Positions 21,776 to 32,654 of a stretch of DNA of 64,000 bases are shown here, in pieces. The notes under the pieces are model-generated. The model did no database searches, was not told the DNA's origin, and saw nothing but the letters and a program-made list of their open reading frames with translations. A program made the translations under genes and the position numbers. Source of the DNA: Physcia stellaris. Its lineage: Eukaryota; Ascomycota; Lecanoromycetes; Caliciales; Physciaceae. Numbering within the stretch: position 1 is the first letter of the stretch; the number at the start of each line of letters is the position of its first letter. The DNA is taken from positions 434,001 to 498,000 of the forward strand of contig JABSSW010000008.1 of NCBI GenBank assembly GCA_018902385.1, read 5' to 3'.

Positions 21776-24700
21776 TCACTTCCCTCCATCCAGTCTATTC
21801 GACAGATCCCTCAGTACATAAATATCCGCATAAAGTTCCGCCACGCCCAAGAACAACCTCACAGTATCCGCTTTTCTGGCCTTATCTTTTCCCTCATCAG
21901 CTTGGAGCTCTCCTATCAGCCTCAATCCTACCCAGCGCGCTGCATCCCTCTCATACTGAGCCATCTCTTTCAGTCTAGTCTTTGCCGCCTCGGTAGCCTG
22001 GTAGTTGTGGACTTCGGCGAAATCAACACAATTGAGATTTTCTTCCGCTCTGTCTCTCGCCACAGACCCCAAGTCATTGTACAAGCGACTCATGAGACCG
22101 ACTCGCTCTCCGAAGTCCGTGGCCATGTAGCGTGCCGTGGGAGAGCGGAAGCCACCTTTGAGGCAGGTGAGGAAAGTGAAGGAGAAGCTGGCGGAGACGG
22201 AGGGGCCGGCGATTTTGTGGAGCCAGTCGGCGAAGGAGGAGGAGGCGTGGACTTGTGGCTGTGCTTGTGTGCAATCTAAGACCGATGCCTGTCTTTTTGC
22301 GCTGCAATGCTTGTTGTAAAGTGTTTGATCGATATGTGAGATGAGGAAGGTCTGGAGCGCGGTGCGGAGCGCAATTCGGCTTTGTTGGGATGCTTTATCT
22401 ATACTGGGGTTATTGAGAATAGACTGGACGTAGTGCGATAGACTCAAGTGGATCCTGGTAACTATTGGTAAACTTGGTGATGCGGTCGGTGCGGTTTTGT
22501 CGCTTGAAGAGCGACTAATGGGCGCAGAAGAGGAGGAGGATGCTTCGCTCTCGGCAACGTTGGAGGCGTTCGTATCTGAAAATGTTTGGGTTGAAAGTGC
22601 GTCGCTTGGATATTCCTCAGCATTCCAAAGTTGACAGAGGGTCCGGACAACGGCAATGGCTTCTCTAAGTTCGGGTTCACTCAATCGTGCAATTGTTGTC
22701 TCCATGTATTCGTCAACTCGGAAATTTCGCAGAGACAAAACCATCATATCCCACAACACGTGTGTGTCCAGGAAGAGTTTTTGCATGGTATTGACTACGA
22801 CCCACGTGCAAGGGATGAAACTGATGTACTCATTCTTCGCTGATAGCTCCCCTCCTAGAAGACTGGCCTGTGAAGCCCGCAATTGCGGTAGGAAGAACGA
22901 ACCTTCCAAGACAGCAGCACCAATTTCCCAATCAGGTGCTGATTGGAAACACTGAAGTTTACTGAAGATGTGCACGATCTTTGCGGTTTCTCTACAAGAT
23001 GTTTGCACAAGATCCTTGACTCTATCACTCCAAAACGGTGGAGAGTTTACGCTGCTTATGGCGGCCAGGTAGTAGGCTTCGGACAAGAAAGCAGAGCCGT
23101 ATGCGACTTTTCAACCCACAAATACTGGGGCTTCTCCCAGCTGGTGCGTCGCTCCCGAAGAAAACTCTGCCACTCTTCGATGCAGGAGAGGACACTCTCC
23201 TTTAGATCACCTAGCCAAGGTAGGGTAGAAACAGCTTTGAGCGTCAAAACCGCATAAGAGATGACTTCTCGATGCTGATCCAATCCTCGTTCGCTGTTGT
23301 TTCCTAGGTACGTCATGGTCCGGTTGAGGATTTGGATTAGTAAGATTGGAACTCTATCCTGTAAGAGGGAATCTGGAAGCTGGTCTATCAAGCACTGGTC
23401 CCAAGCCTCCAACAGGCGAACTAGAGTTTCTGCGAGAAGCATCATAGAATATTGTGGCGAGATATTCTACTTTTATCAGTTGTCCTCTGGCAAGTCCATT
23501 ACAGGCTATCTACTTACCCACTTGTCTTTGATACAATCATTCCACCATGATTCACATAAATATCCGAGGATACTGACTACATCTGCCATATAAGATTTGG
23601 GATCCGGAGTCTCCAGCAGTGCTCTCAAAACATTGCAATTAGCGCTGACGCTCGAGTTCCGCTCACCTGTGTAGGTGTAAAAATGGCCGTCATCAGATCG
23701 GAAATGCTCTGTCAGAGACTTGGCGCTATGTTTGTGGCCGAGTAGGTTTAACGTCAGTAGTACCTTTGCACTGTCATCAGCATCCGCTTGTATCGATGGA
23801 GCTTTTTGGTCAGCCTGTCAGCTATTGACTTAGAAGTACATGGATAGATAAGGCCTACCAAAACCTATGAGACCATGATGGGCAAGGTACTGCTGCTCTA
23901 GGTACGACCCAATAATGCCTAGGTTTTGCTGACCTAGGCTTTCTCCCGAAAAGCCGCCTTGCAGGAGCAAGGAAATAATCTAACGAGAATCAGCTACTCT
24001 TCACATCGGATGTTCACAGTTGAAGACTACCCAGGATATCTCAAAAATAGGCGTCGGAAAGGCGCTGGGGCAGGCCCCTGTTCCCTTTCCTGTTCCCTCA
24101 AGGATGACCGTCCGAAGGTATGATTCGGCCTCGTCGTCCCATTCCGGATTGTTTATCAAATATGCAGCTGTGGAAGCAGGCGAACCCATCATACTTCCGA
24201 ACGTCTTGCGATGCTGAATTTGACTGAAATCGATCTTCCCTGTGAGAGCCTCCAAGGAGTGGAAAAGGGTTGTCTCTGCCGATCCGTAGAGTAAGTCAGG
24301 CGAGAAGAGCTCCATCTTCTCTCGGCCAAGCACAACGAGAGTTTCCCTTCCTGGAAAGGATAGATGGATATCTTCCTCTCCAAGTAACTCCAGGAGGGCT
24401 GGGACCAGTATTTCGAATCCAACATTCAGACAATCATCTACGTCCAACGTTTGCAAAGAATTTCTAAGGAACATGGTTGCTCTCTGTATGGGTTCCAGCA
24501 GAAGGTCGCTGGGACTAGAGCTGGCTTGATGGCGTTTCAAGGCTAGCAAAGCCGCCAAGGAATTCAGTATACCGTCTTCTTTGGTAGCATACGCTTCCCA
24601 TCCTCCGCTTGGAAGTTGTTGATTTAGGAGGTATTGGAATGAATCAGGGAAAAGCCAAACGGCACTTTCCCCGTCTGGTTTGGCCACCATCGATAGCCAT

Positions 24701-24810
24701 GCTGTGTCATAGATAGCTGGTGTGGTAGAGCCCAAGTTTGACTGTGCAATGCCATCAACAAGGTGCTGGCAGAGTCTTCGTGCTCGTTGCTCAATTTCCT
24801 GAGGGTTCAT
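21776..24810 (-). CDS. Bifunctional diterpene cyclase (copalyl-diphosphate / kaurene-synthase type, one frameshift)
   Basis: This is a two-site fungal diterpene synthase. The class II site protonates GGPP to a copalyl-type diphosphate; the class I site ionises that to a cyclic diterpene. Exons (minus): 24810-24031, 23979-23859, 23801-23518 and 23466-21776; introns 51, 57 and 51 bp. N-terminal landmarks are IYDTAW (residues 33-38) and the SGGWE repeat (68-72). The class II motif DxDD is DADD at about 307-310. The class I metal motif is DEYME at about 647-651 (DExxE type), and a second metal site reads NDLGSVARDRAEENLN near residue 860. A Ser-rich insert follows DEYME. One base is missing in the run 23108-23111 (WVEK|VAYGSAF); repaired length is about 958 residues, normal for bifunctional fungal enzymes. 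The start at 24810 was chosen over an upstream open stretch because it matches family N-termini. The exact product cannot be read from sequence. Confidence 0.92.
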
Positions 24811-25794
24811 TGCCACTAAGTACGTCTCTAGGAACGAGATAGGTGAACCATTGATGCGACCGAATTCCTGTCTGCAAAGCCTTCCTCCAACAAAGAAACA
24901 GCTTACTAGCGGTAAAGTAACGGCCGATGTGACAGGGGGTAAGACACCAATGCAGCAGCTGATCGTAGTTGCCAGCCAAGTAATTTTTGAGCCTCCGTAA
25001 TGTAGGTAGTCATTGATGGTGCTTATATCCAGCCTGTACAATGTCACGTTAAGAATGTGGAGCCTTACTATTTGCTCGGTAATACGTCTCAGAGTCTGCG
25101 TGCATCCGCATACTAAGCCTTTTACAAGTGTGAGATTGCATCATATGTGGTGCTACTGGATGATCAATTCTCGCACTGCAGTCCCTCAATTGATGGCCAG
25201 TATGATCGCAAGGATTGCAAAGCAGATATGATGCCTGAATAAGGCGTCCACGCATTTAAGCGCTGTCAGACTTTGTAGACAGAGAGTGGGGTTCTACGAA
25301 TCCGGGAAGGAGGTGAACCACTAATTCCAAGGGGTTACTTACCTTGTTTTTGTGGAAATCGATCGAGCTTGTTTGCCCTCACAACAAACTCGTTGTTCAG
25401 GGACACCGCCGGATCAGCTGACTTGGGGGGGGTTTGAAGAACCAGCATACTTGATAGATGTGCAAAGAACAAGACCTCCCTAATTACGAGCATAGATACT
25501 GGCATCAATCTACTATGATCACCAGCTTAGAGTCCTCGAGCCTTTGATAGCGCGCAAGTGCTAGTGGTCATCTGTGAAAACCACATGAGCTCCAGCGGAG
25601 CGTTGTACCAGAAGTCGGTATGGGTTGCCTCGCTTTGATTTGCGTGCACCACAAGAACCGCGCAGTATGAGCAGTGACTCGTGCTTGCTTTCCCCCAACA
25701 TAACGAGCGGTGCTACAAAGAAGATACTGAGTTCAGATCTGCGGAGTAGATCGTTGCCATCGATCCACCGAATTCCTCTTTCAAGACCTCGAAG
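24811..25794. other. Intergenic region upstream of the cyclase
   Basis: About 1 kb carrying the cyclase promoter and the 3' end of the DUF7708 gene. Short open frames lack domains. No specific regulatory motif was recognised. Confidence 0.35.
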
Positions 25795-27099
25795 TCATAT
25801 TGAACGTCCTTCAAGGGTCCATCGTCTGCGAATGTTAATTATGCATGAACGAGTCTCTTCTGCTTGGGATTGCTGACCGAGATCTTGCCGCTGTCTTGGA
25901 CCTGATAAAGAAGCCGGTTGAAAAACCTGCAAATCCTCGCAAATATGCTGACGCAGGTAGTTCGCTGTCTGTTGGATATCCCGTTCTTTCGAAAAACGAA
26001 GTATAGTGGTTTGGATTCTCTCCATCATGCTTTCTAGCTCCGACAACTTGGCCAGTGACTGCTCTTGTATTTTTTTGCTCTCCGTACTGTTATGGAGATT
26101 CAGCCGCCCAATCTCTTGTGTGGCATGGGCTTCTAGCAAGCTATGAAACTGCGATATGTCTTTGACATGTTCGAAGGTCTGACTTATCTCATCGACGAGA
26201 CTTTGCAGGTCAGCCTTCCAAGGCTTCGAGAATGCCTTCCAAGTTGCCTCTGGATGTTCTAGTCAGCACAAACGTACTAGCGGCCACAGAGGGTGGCCAT
26301 ACTGAATCTATTCATGGAGTAGTATTTCACTGATTTAGCAAGAAACCGGGAGAAGAGTTCATACGATCTGGCAATAGCAGCGACTAGGTTGGCTCTCGGC
26401 AGCAAAACCGTTAGATGATCCATGATTTCAAATTTCGATTTAATTAGTTTGATGTGCTCGTGAATTTTCTGCTTCAACTCTTCGTGGTTGATCTGTACTA
26501 TTAGGATAATCTTGATAGCGCCCCATACCAGAGCGACATATTCAGGTACTTGACCCGCAAGCATATCCATGATTTTGGAATATTCGTAGGCTCCCTCTGT
26601 GAAAGCTCTGCAGGCATCTCTTACTTTTGTTTTGTATATTTGTCGCCTGGACTGCACTGCTTCGGCCGTCGTGGTCGAATACTTCTTGTTGAACTCTCTC
26701 TGGGCTTCCTGTAAGACTACAACCATTTTCGATCGGCCCGCTTCTAGTCCTTCCTTTTCGGTAGGATTTGCCAGCATGAGAAACTCTTTGACGCGACGAT
26801 CTAATTTGCTGCGAGACGGGTCTACAAATCCTCTTGATCATGCATTAGCAGGTAGCCTATCCTATTTCACGACGAATATACTGATTCAAGATGTTCATGG
26901 CCCATTCGTCCTCGTCCCAGAGACGTAATTCGGTCTCCGGCTTCGATATGCTACGGCCGTAGGTATCGTCATACGCAGCAGGTTCTTCCGTCCATGCCAC
27001 ATGAGATCTATCCGAATTAGGACTCATCGTATTTGAAAGTGACTTTGATGAATTCTCGGATGAACATTTCGCAACAGTAACCGCATCGCTCAGCCTCAC
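25795..27099 (-). CDS. DUF7708-domain protein
   Basis: This is a fungal protein with a DUF7708-like region, a domain found at the N-terminus of NACHT/ankyrin STAND-type proteins and of stand-alone proteins; its biochemical role is unknown. Exons (minus): 27099-26871, 26830-26303 and 26258-25795; introns 40 and 44 bp, and the phases agree. The diagnostic stretch is GQVPEYVALVWGAIKIIL followed by a helical segment and YYSMNRFKHPEATWKAFSKPW across the second splice. The C-terminal part (about residues 290-370) is Glu/Lys/Gln-rich and probably coiled-coil. It has about 406 residues and ends without a nucleotide-binding domain, so it is a short form. It lies between the cyclase and the MFS transporter on the same strand; co-regulation is possible but not shown. 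Confidence 0.65.
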
Positions 27100-27323
27100 A
27101 AGATTAGCAATCTATTTATAGATCTCAGGGCTGGGGTTGGATCTGATACTCTCGTAAGATAACGGAAAAACAATATCGCGATCCGCGAATGAACAATGGA
27201 AAATTTAGAAACCCTCTGCTACGGTCCCTTTGCAAAAGAGCTGGATACAGACCTTATTAAGTCGCTTCAACCTGGAGTCTCACCCCCCCATGGTGGCGCT
27301 CTTAAAGTAATTTAAGCGACCTG

Positions 27324-28850
27324 CTAGAAAACTGCTCGTAGACTCCAGCCAACTTTCATAACTCTGGCAGCAACAACGCACATCGTGCCAGCTGCATATC
27401 CAGCAGCCGTGAATACGATTACTCCCCAGTAATTCCTGTCAGTGTGCGAGAGGATGAGTCCAGCAAATTGTATGCCCGACACGCTGCTAAAAATGCCAAG
27501 GTGGATCAGCGACAAATATTCCCTATCTTGAGTTTTTGGTCTGACGTGCAATGACTTACCCTATGCTTACAACAAAATAGCACATGGAGTAATATTTCCC
27601 GTAATCTTCGGTATTGCAAAGTTGTCCGATGCATGGTGGCGTTAAACTTATATTACTACCGCTGGTAAATCCAAACACCGCTGCGTACGCTATGGTCATG
27701 GGTATAGACTTGTTTGCTGGTAGCCAAATAGCAAGTGTGCTGACTACACACAGGAATAAAGTTATGATCACCGTGTTGAAGCGACCTATCTTATCAGCCA
27801 CGTAGCCAGGCAGCCAGCGGCCGAAGAAGGATCCGGCATTGAGTATTGCCATAAGTTGATAGGACAACGCTGCTGGGAAGCCTTGATCGAGCCCGTAGCT
27901 ACTAATATAATTGAGAGGGATAACGAGGCCCCATTCGCTGAAAAATATGCCTGTAACTAGAAGTGCATAAGGCACACTTCGAAATACCATGACATCCGGT
28001 AAGAGCTCGACAGTCTTGAACGGTCTTGAAGGAAGCGGAGACCGAATCAAGATCGTGGCTATGATGAGTAGGAATACAAACATGAAGCCCAGAATGCGAG
28101 TAGCCCAGGCAAAGCCCAATACCGGATAAAGGCGGTTAAACATGATTGGAAGTACTATGCCACCAATGGACGATCCTGTTGCAGCAATTCCAGTGGCATT
28201 TGCGCGGTATTGGAGAAAGTAATGCCCGATAGCTGCGAAGGCAGGAACGCTGATAAGTGCGGTCCCGAGACCTCCAAAAACACCAAAAACTATGACAAAG
28301 TGCCACAAGACTAAAAGAAATTGCCACATTCAGTAATCAAGAAACTGTCTTATGGGTGCCATACCTTCTTACCTGTGCAACTCCCCAATAGGAACATGCT
28401 CAACAGCAGTAAAATACTGCCGGAGAATACCAAAGCTCTTGGCCCTTTGGCGTCAAAGACAGGACCAACTTGAGCGCCACAGAAGAACACAAGAAACACA
28501 TATAGCGAAGATACAGAGCCAACAGCGACTGGGCTTAGCTCAATTAGTTGATGGGTACTGATGTATGCCTCAAACGTGCCAATGCTGTTCATCACCCCGA
28601 AGCAAGCAAACATCCCGCAGAATGAGCCAGCCACTACTGACCAAGCCTGGAACCCTCCATCTGGGTAATCGATTGTATCTGGTGGGTCTGAATCATGCTT
28701 GATGAGAAGTCTATCAGATTCTGATGCTTCATTTTCATTAGGTCGATGACTCGCACTACTGGCTTCATGATCGGAACCAGAGATACGCCGAGCGTCGCTC
28801 TTAGTCTTGCTGGGTCTCCTGGAGCCCGAAGAAAGGACCGAATCCATCAT
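27324..28850 (-). CDS. MFS transporter, monocarboxylate-porter-like
   Basis: This is a twelve-helix major facilitator of the fungal monocarboxylate transporter-like family, a plausible exporter of the cluster product. Exons (minus): 28850-28373, 28310-27560 and 27486-27324; introns 62 and 73 bp. It starts with a polar Ser/Glu-rich cytosolic tail, then the family signature DGGFQAWSVVAGSF before helix 1. Later landmarks are GTALISVPAFAAIGHYF, the conserved GSSIGGIVLPI helix, and GYVADKIGRFNT in the second half. It has about 463 residues with no frameshift. It is on the same strand as the cyclase, DUF7708 and methyltransferase genes. Actual substrate is unknown; a housekeeping transporter cannot be excluded. 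Confidence 0.87.
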
Positions 28851-30815
28851 GCTTGAACAGAAAAGTGGCTACAGGCTGTCTGGTTTGAGCCCTGAGAGTG
28901 ATTGATGGCTCTTGGGTTAAGGTGTGGGGGATCCGTACGCCGCCAGACGCTGCATAAAACCGAAGATCTCCGACTACCCTCTCTGCAACGCGATATGTAT
29001 GCATGCATGCATGACGTAATTGAGCTCCTAGTGCATTCCCTTGAGGTATGACCAGTCACGGAAGCTGATTAGCTGCGAGATTCTTTTCGCTGTTAAATTC
29101 TCAATCTGGTTTACCACGAAGGCAGTACTCTCCATAGTTCTAGGGTCCCAACCGTCCCATTCTAGAGTCAATATCAAATTCAGTGAGTGAAGTCGAGAGA
29201 CAACAGTCCTAAGTTGGTGACATGCTGGCATCGAAAGTGTCAAACAGCCAAGGGACCTCCAGTTGTCAAAGGTGACCTCGAAATCATACTTGGACAGCTC
29301 CTGCGGCTGCGCTTCAGTCGCACTCACACAATCGGAGCCTCTGTGGAAATGCCCGCGGGGAAAACGGGAATATTAAAAGTTGGATGCCAAGGATCTTTTT
29401 TCTTTTTCTTTTTCTTTTTCTTTTTCAGAACGTCCGACGCACGTCTGCTTTACTGATTTCCCGTTGAAACATCTTCTTGAACCTTTTCTTCCTCTCATGA
29501 CGATCGCTCGACTTCTCATCGCGCTTTCTTTTGAATACTGTCTTGATATAGGTCTTGATATAGTGATTATCATAATCAGAATTTTGCATTGCTGCTTGAA
29601 GTTTGGCTGGGCGAGCTGGTTCATCCCGCAACGAGCAACAGCTTGGTCGTAGGCATCGCGATTTCGGCTGTACATTGCGTCGAAATCCAGAGTTTGGGCT
29701 GGGGGCGGCAGCGCATCGATCGCTTGTTGGAGCGTCATGTTCATTGTTGCGGATTTCCTGGCCAGGGAGTGTTAGCGGTGTCACAAGGATCCATAATACT
29801 ACTCACGTTGTGGTTTTGGAGATGTCTTGTCAAGCGGTAGCCGGGGCCTTGAGATTTGGGGTTGTGGTAGGGAGGAAAGGGAGCGCAGAAGAGGTCGTTA
29901 TATATGGGTCATGGATATTCGCCGGGGACCGAGCCATTGCGGTGTGTGACTCAACCAAAGTCTAATTCGGCGTAAAAACTCTGTTGAAACTCTGTGGTTT
30001 GGAAGGCGGTGGATTAGCCTTTTATTGTGTAAAAGCATGATTTGTGTATATAAGATTTAGTCACGTAGTTTGCGCCTAGGCACTACCTCGCCAGCGCTTT
30101 GACCCCTACATAATATCTCCACCTGCTCCGGTTGTCCTTAAGATGCCACCACCCCCAATTATGGCCCAAAACTGCGATAAGTCCAAGGACACAAACAGTG
30201 AACAGCGTGGATAAGATCGCAATGCCAGATGATGACAGGTGTTTTTTGGTCCAGGCAATAGCATCAGAAACCTCAACCCTCCCTCGCCGCCCCCGCCCCA
30301 TCTCCTATTCGCAAGCCCGAGCCACATCAAACAACCGGATCTGGGCCTTAGTTGGGGGAGCACGGACGCCTGGATTGCCTTATCGACCCCATTGGAAGTT
30401 GGAAGAGGGCGTACAGGGCTCGGCTACGGATATGGTTTCGCTTCGGGCGCTGGGCTACTCGTTCTGCTTTCTGCGCTGCGCGTTCAGCTCGCGCCAAGTG
30501 GCGATACGCTCTGCGTTTTGGGTTATCTGATTGATGGGGAATGCGGGATAAGTGGAGAAGGGAGCTGATTGTGCGGAACTGCTGGAGGTTGTGTTGATTG
30601 AATTTGGTCTGTTTTGGGAAGATTATTCTTTAGTCTTTGTTCCTTAAGCTAAGGTAGGTAGGTGTAGTCGAAGAAAGGAGTTTTGGTTTTTGGAAAGAAG
30701 GAAGGAGGGGAGGTCTCGCAAAAGGGTATTTTGTGTGGCTTTTTTGTGCATGGTCGTTGGTATTGATCCTCCACTCCAAAATCTTTGGACACTCTTATCT
30801 TGTATCGCAATCTTA
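28851..30815. other. Intergenic region with possible small minus-strand fragments
   Basis: No complete gene is supported. Minus-strand frames at 29028-29327 (a stretch with ELSKYDFEVTFDNW), 29373-29744 (MTLQQAIDALPPPAQTLDF) and 30083-30301 (one hydrophobic helix, IAILSTLFTVCVLGLIAVLG) have coding-like composition but no recognised family. They may be fragments or exons of unresolved genes. A CTTTTT microsatellite is listed separately. Confidence 0.35.
29395..29426. repeat. CTTTTT microsatellite
   Basis: Five near-perfect CTTTTT units in a row on the plus strand (AAAAAG on the other). Confidence 0.8.
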
Positions 30816-31121
30816 TCACCTTGCAGAGCACGCAACTGCTGTCCCGCCCTTCTTGTTGGCTGCAAATTCCGCCAAACAATCCAGAAATCTTCGCTTGAGC
30901 CTGCCATGCCCCGAATCCGATAATTGGTGAGCGATGTTAGTGTCCGTGCTGAGTGCGTCCCCGTTTCCATCGTCATCAGGATTCCAGTCTTCATCGAGCA
31001 CTTCAGTAGATAAGGAAGAAGCCTCAGCCTGGCCGCCATTTCGCAGTGCGAGAAGGTTCGCAAGGGAGTGAAAATGATGCCAATTTAGGCCCGGGTGGGT
31101 CCAGTCGAATCGCTCACTCAT
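30816..31121 (-). pseudogene. 5' exon-like fragment of an unrecognised fungal protein
   Basis: The frame starts at ATG 31121 and reads an acidic protein ending in RRFLDCLAEFAANKKGGTAVACSA, followed by a good donor (AAG|GTGATA) at about 30819. Similar FLDxxxELxANxKGG stretches occur in fungal hypothetical proteins as I remember them. No downstream exon could be found before low-complexity sequence begins, so this looks like a truncated gene. Function is unknown. Confidence 0.35.
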
Positions 31122-31274
31122 GGTGGAAATTAGACTTTGTCCGAGAGCTCAACACTGCGCGATGGGAGATCTTGCAGGGTTGAGGCAGGTTGTTGAGGGC
31201 AGGAGCACGAATCTGACAAACGGACCAATCAGAGCGTGCTTACGTAAACATCCCAGAGGCTTGGCATTAGGCCT

Positions 31275-31977
31275 CTGTGCCCGTTCATACACCAATAAGT
31301 TTATTGGCCAATCAACGTACGCTCATTCGTCAATCAACGCGTTCATTGCTCAATGAACAGAGATTGATCAATGAACGCGTTGATTGGCCAATTTTCAGAT
31401 CATTGGCAAACGACCTAGTGTATTGCCCAACGCACGGAAATGTTGCTGTTTCAACGCATGCTGCTTTTGTGACCTGACGTACTAGCAGGCCTCCCGCCGG
31501 TACTGTGCAGCGGAGCTCCCTCTGAGTCTGCAGGCTTTCCGCCGATATCGTGCAGCGAAGTACCTTCCGCTGCAGCGAAGTCCCTGTCATACCTATACAG
31601 CCGCACAAGACCGCCGACGCGTGAAGCGAGTCGATGACCAGAAAACACTGAAAGAAAGTGTCTGACTGAAACTTCCGCGAATCGTGACCACTCCACGCTT
31701 CATTAAGATATTTTGATCTGTCGAGAACTCGGAACGGCTTCAAGCGTCATGACTGCAGAATTCGAGGCTCTCATGTCCTCTTTGCCTTAATTCGCATGCG
31801 AGGTTCCTGTGGGGTAAAAGCAGCAGTGGTAAACACGTCGGTTCGACAATGAACGAGGTGGTTTGCTAATGACCTGGATAATAGCCAATGAACGCGTTTA
31901 TTGATCAACAAACGTTCATTGGCGAACGAACGACGTTGAATGGCCAATGCTCGTCATTGGCCAATCAACGGGCACAG
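31275..31977. mobile_element. Non-autonomous DNA element with long imperfect terminal inverted repeats
   Basis: Both ends begin CTGTGCCCGTT (31275-31285, and inverted at 31967-31977). About 150 bp of each end match as imperfect inverted repeats rich in ATTGGCCAAT and CAACG words, themselves partly palindromic. The interior holds two degenerate tandem copies of a ~45-bp GC-rich unit near 31490-31590 (CCGCCG...GTGCAGCG). There is no transposase frame and no obvious target duplication. It resembles a foldback or MITE element; the superfamily is not determined. Confidence 0.6.
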
Positions 31978-32654
31978 CTTCGATAAAATTCGGTCGTTGC
32001 AAGCCTCCAGAATAATCAGAATGCAGAGCCTCGACTATGACCTCCTGCCGTTGCACTGAATGTTCTCTTCAGAAGAAGAAGATCACCCTCCGAGATTTGG
32101 CACGATCCAAACATCGTAATTCCGTCTGAAAAAGCACGATATCAAGTCGTTTCGAATTGCTTTACTATCAATGCTAATACATCGTGTCAAACTTTTGGAG
32201 TTGTTCAATACTCATATGTAAATAACATCCTAAAAGGCAACTGATGCTCCCACACCTCCGTAACCCATGAAGAAATAACAAGCGTTCGACAACAGCGCCT
32301 AACGGGTGTCCTCGAAATGGGAGATTGCTGATAGACATGTTCGGAAGCACGTATGAGAATCTTATTCTTCTATTCAAATGTCTAACAGCCAATCGCCGTC
32401 CGGGACTCGGACCCCTCCAGGAAGGAAGTCACCGAGAATGAGGTCATAGGGGAGGTCGAGTAGAGGAAAAGAGCCGTGGAGGGCAAGCAGACCGTGGAGG
32501 ACGTGGAGCTAAGAAAAGGAGATGCGATTAAAGGCATATCGGATCACATGACTTCTCAAAGTTATTCGATTGCGAGAGTTTCATTAAACCAAAAAAAAAA
32601 CTGCTCGATCCCTGAGCATTACGATACTGTTGTTCCACACTACTTGAAGCACGA
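31978..32654. other. Intergenic, nothing recognised
   Basis: About 680 bp between the inverted-repeat element and the 3' end of the O-methyltransferase. It contains a purine-rich stretch at 32440-32540 and no supported gene. Confidence 0.35.

Noticed and set aside
22074-22307. Open frames on both strands inside the cyclase
   Set aside because: They are shadows of the cyclase class I domain and show no family similarity.
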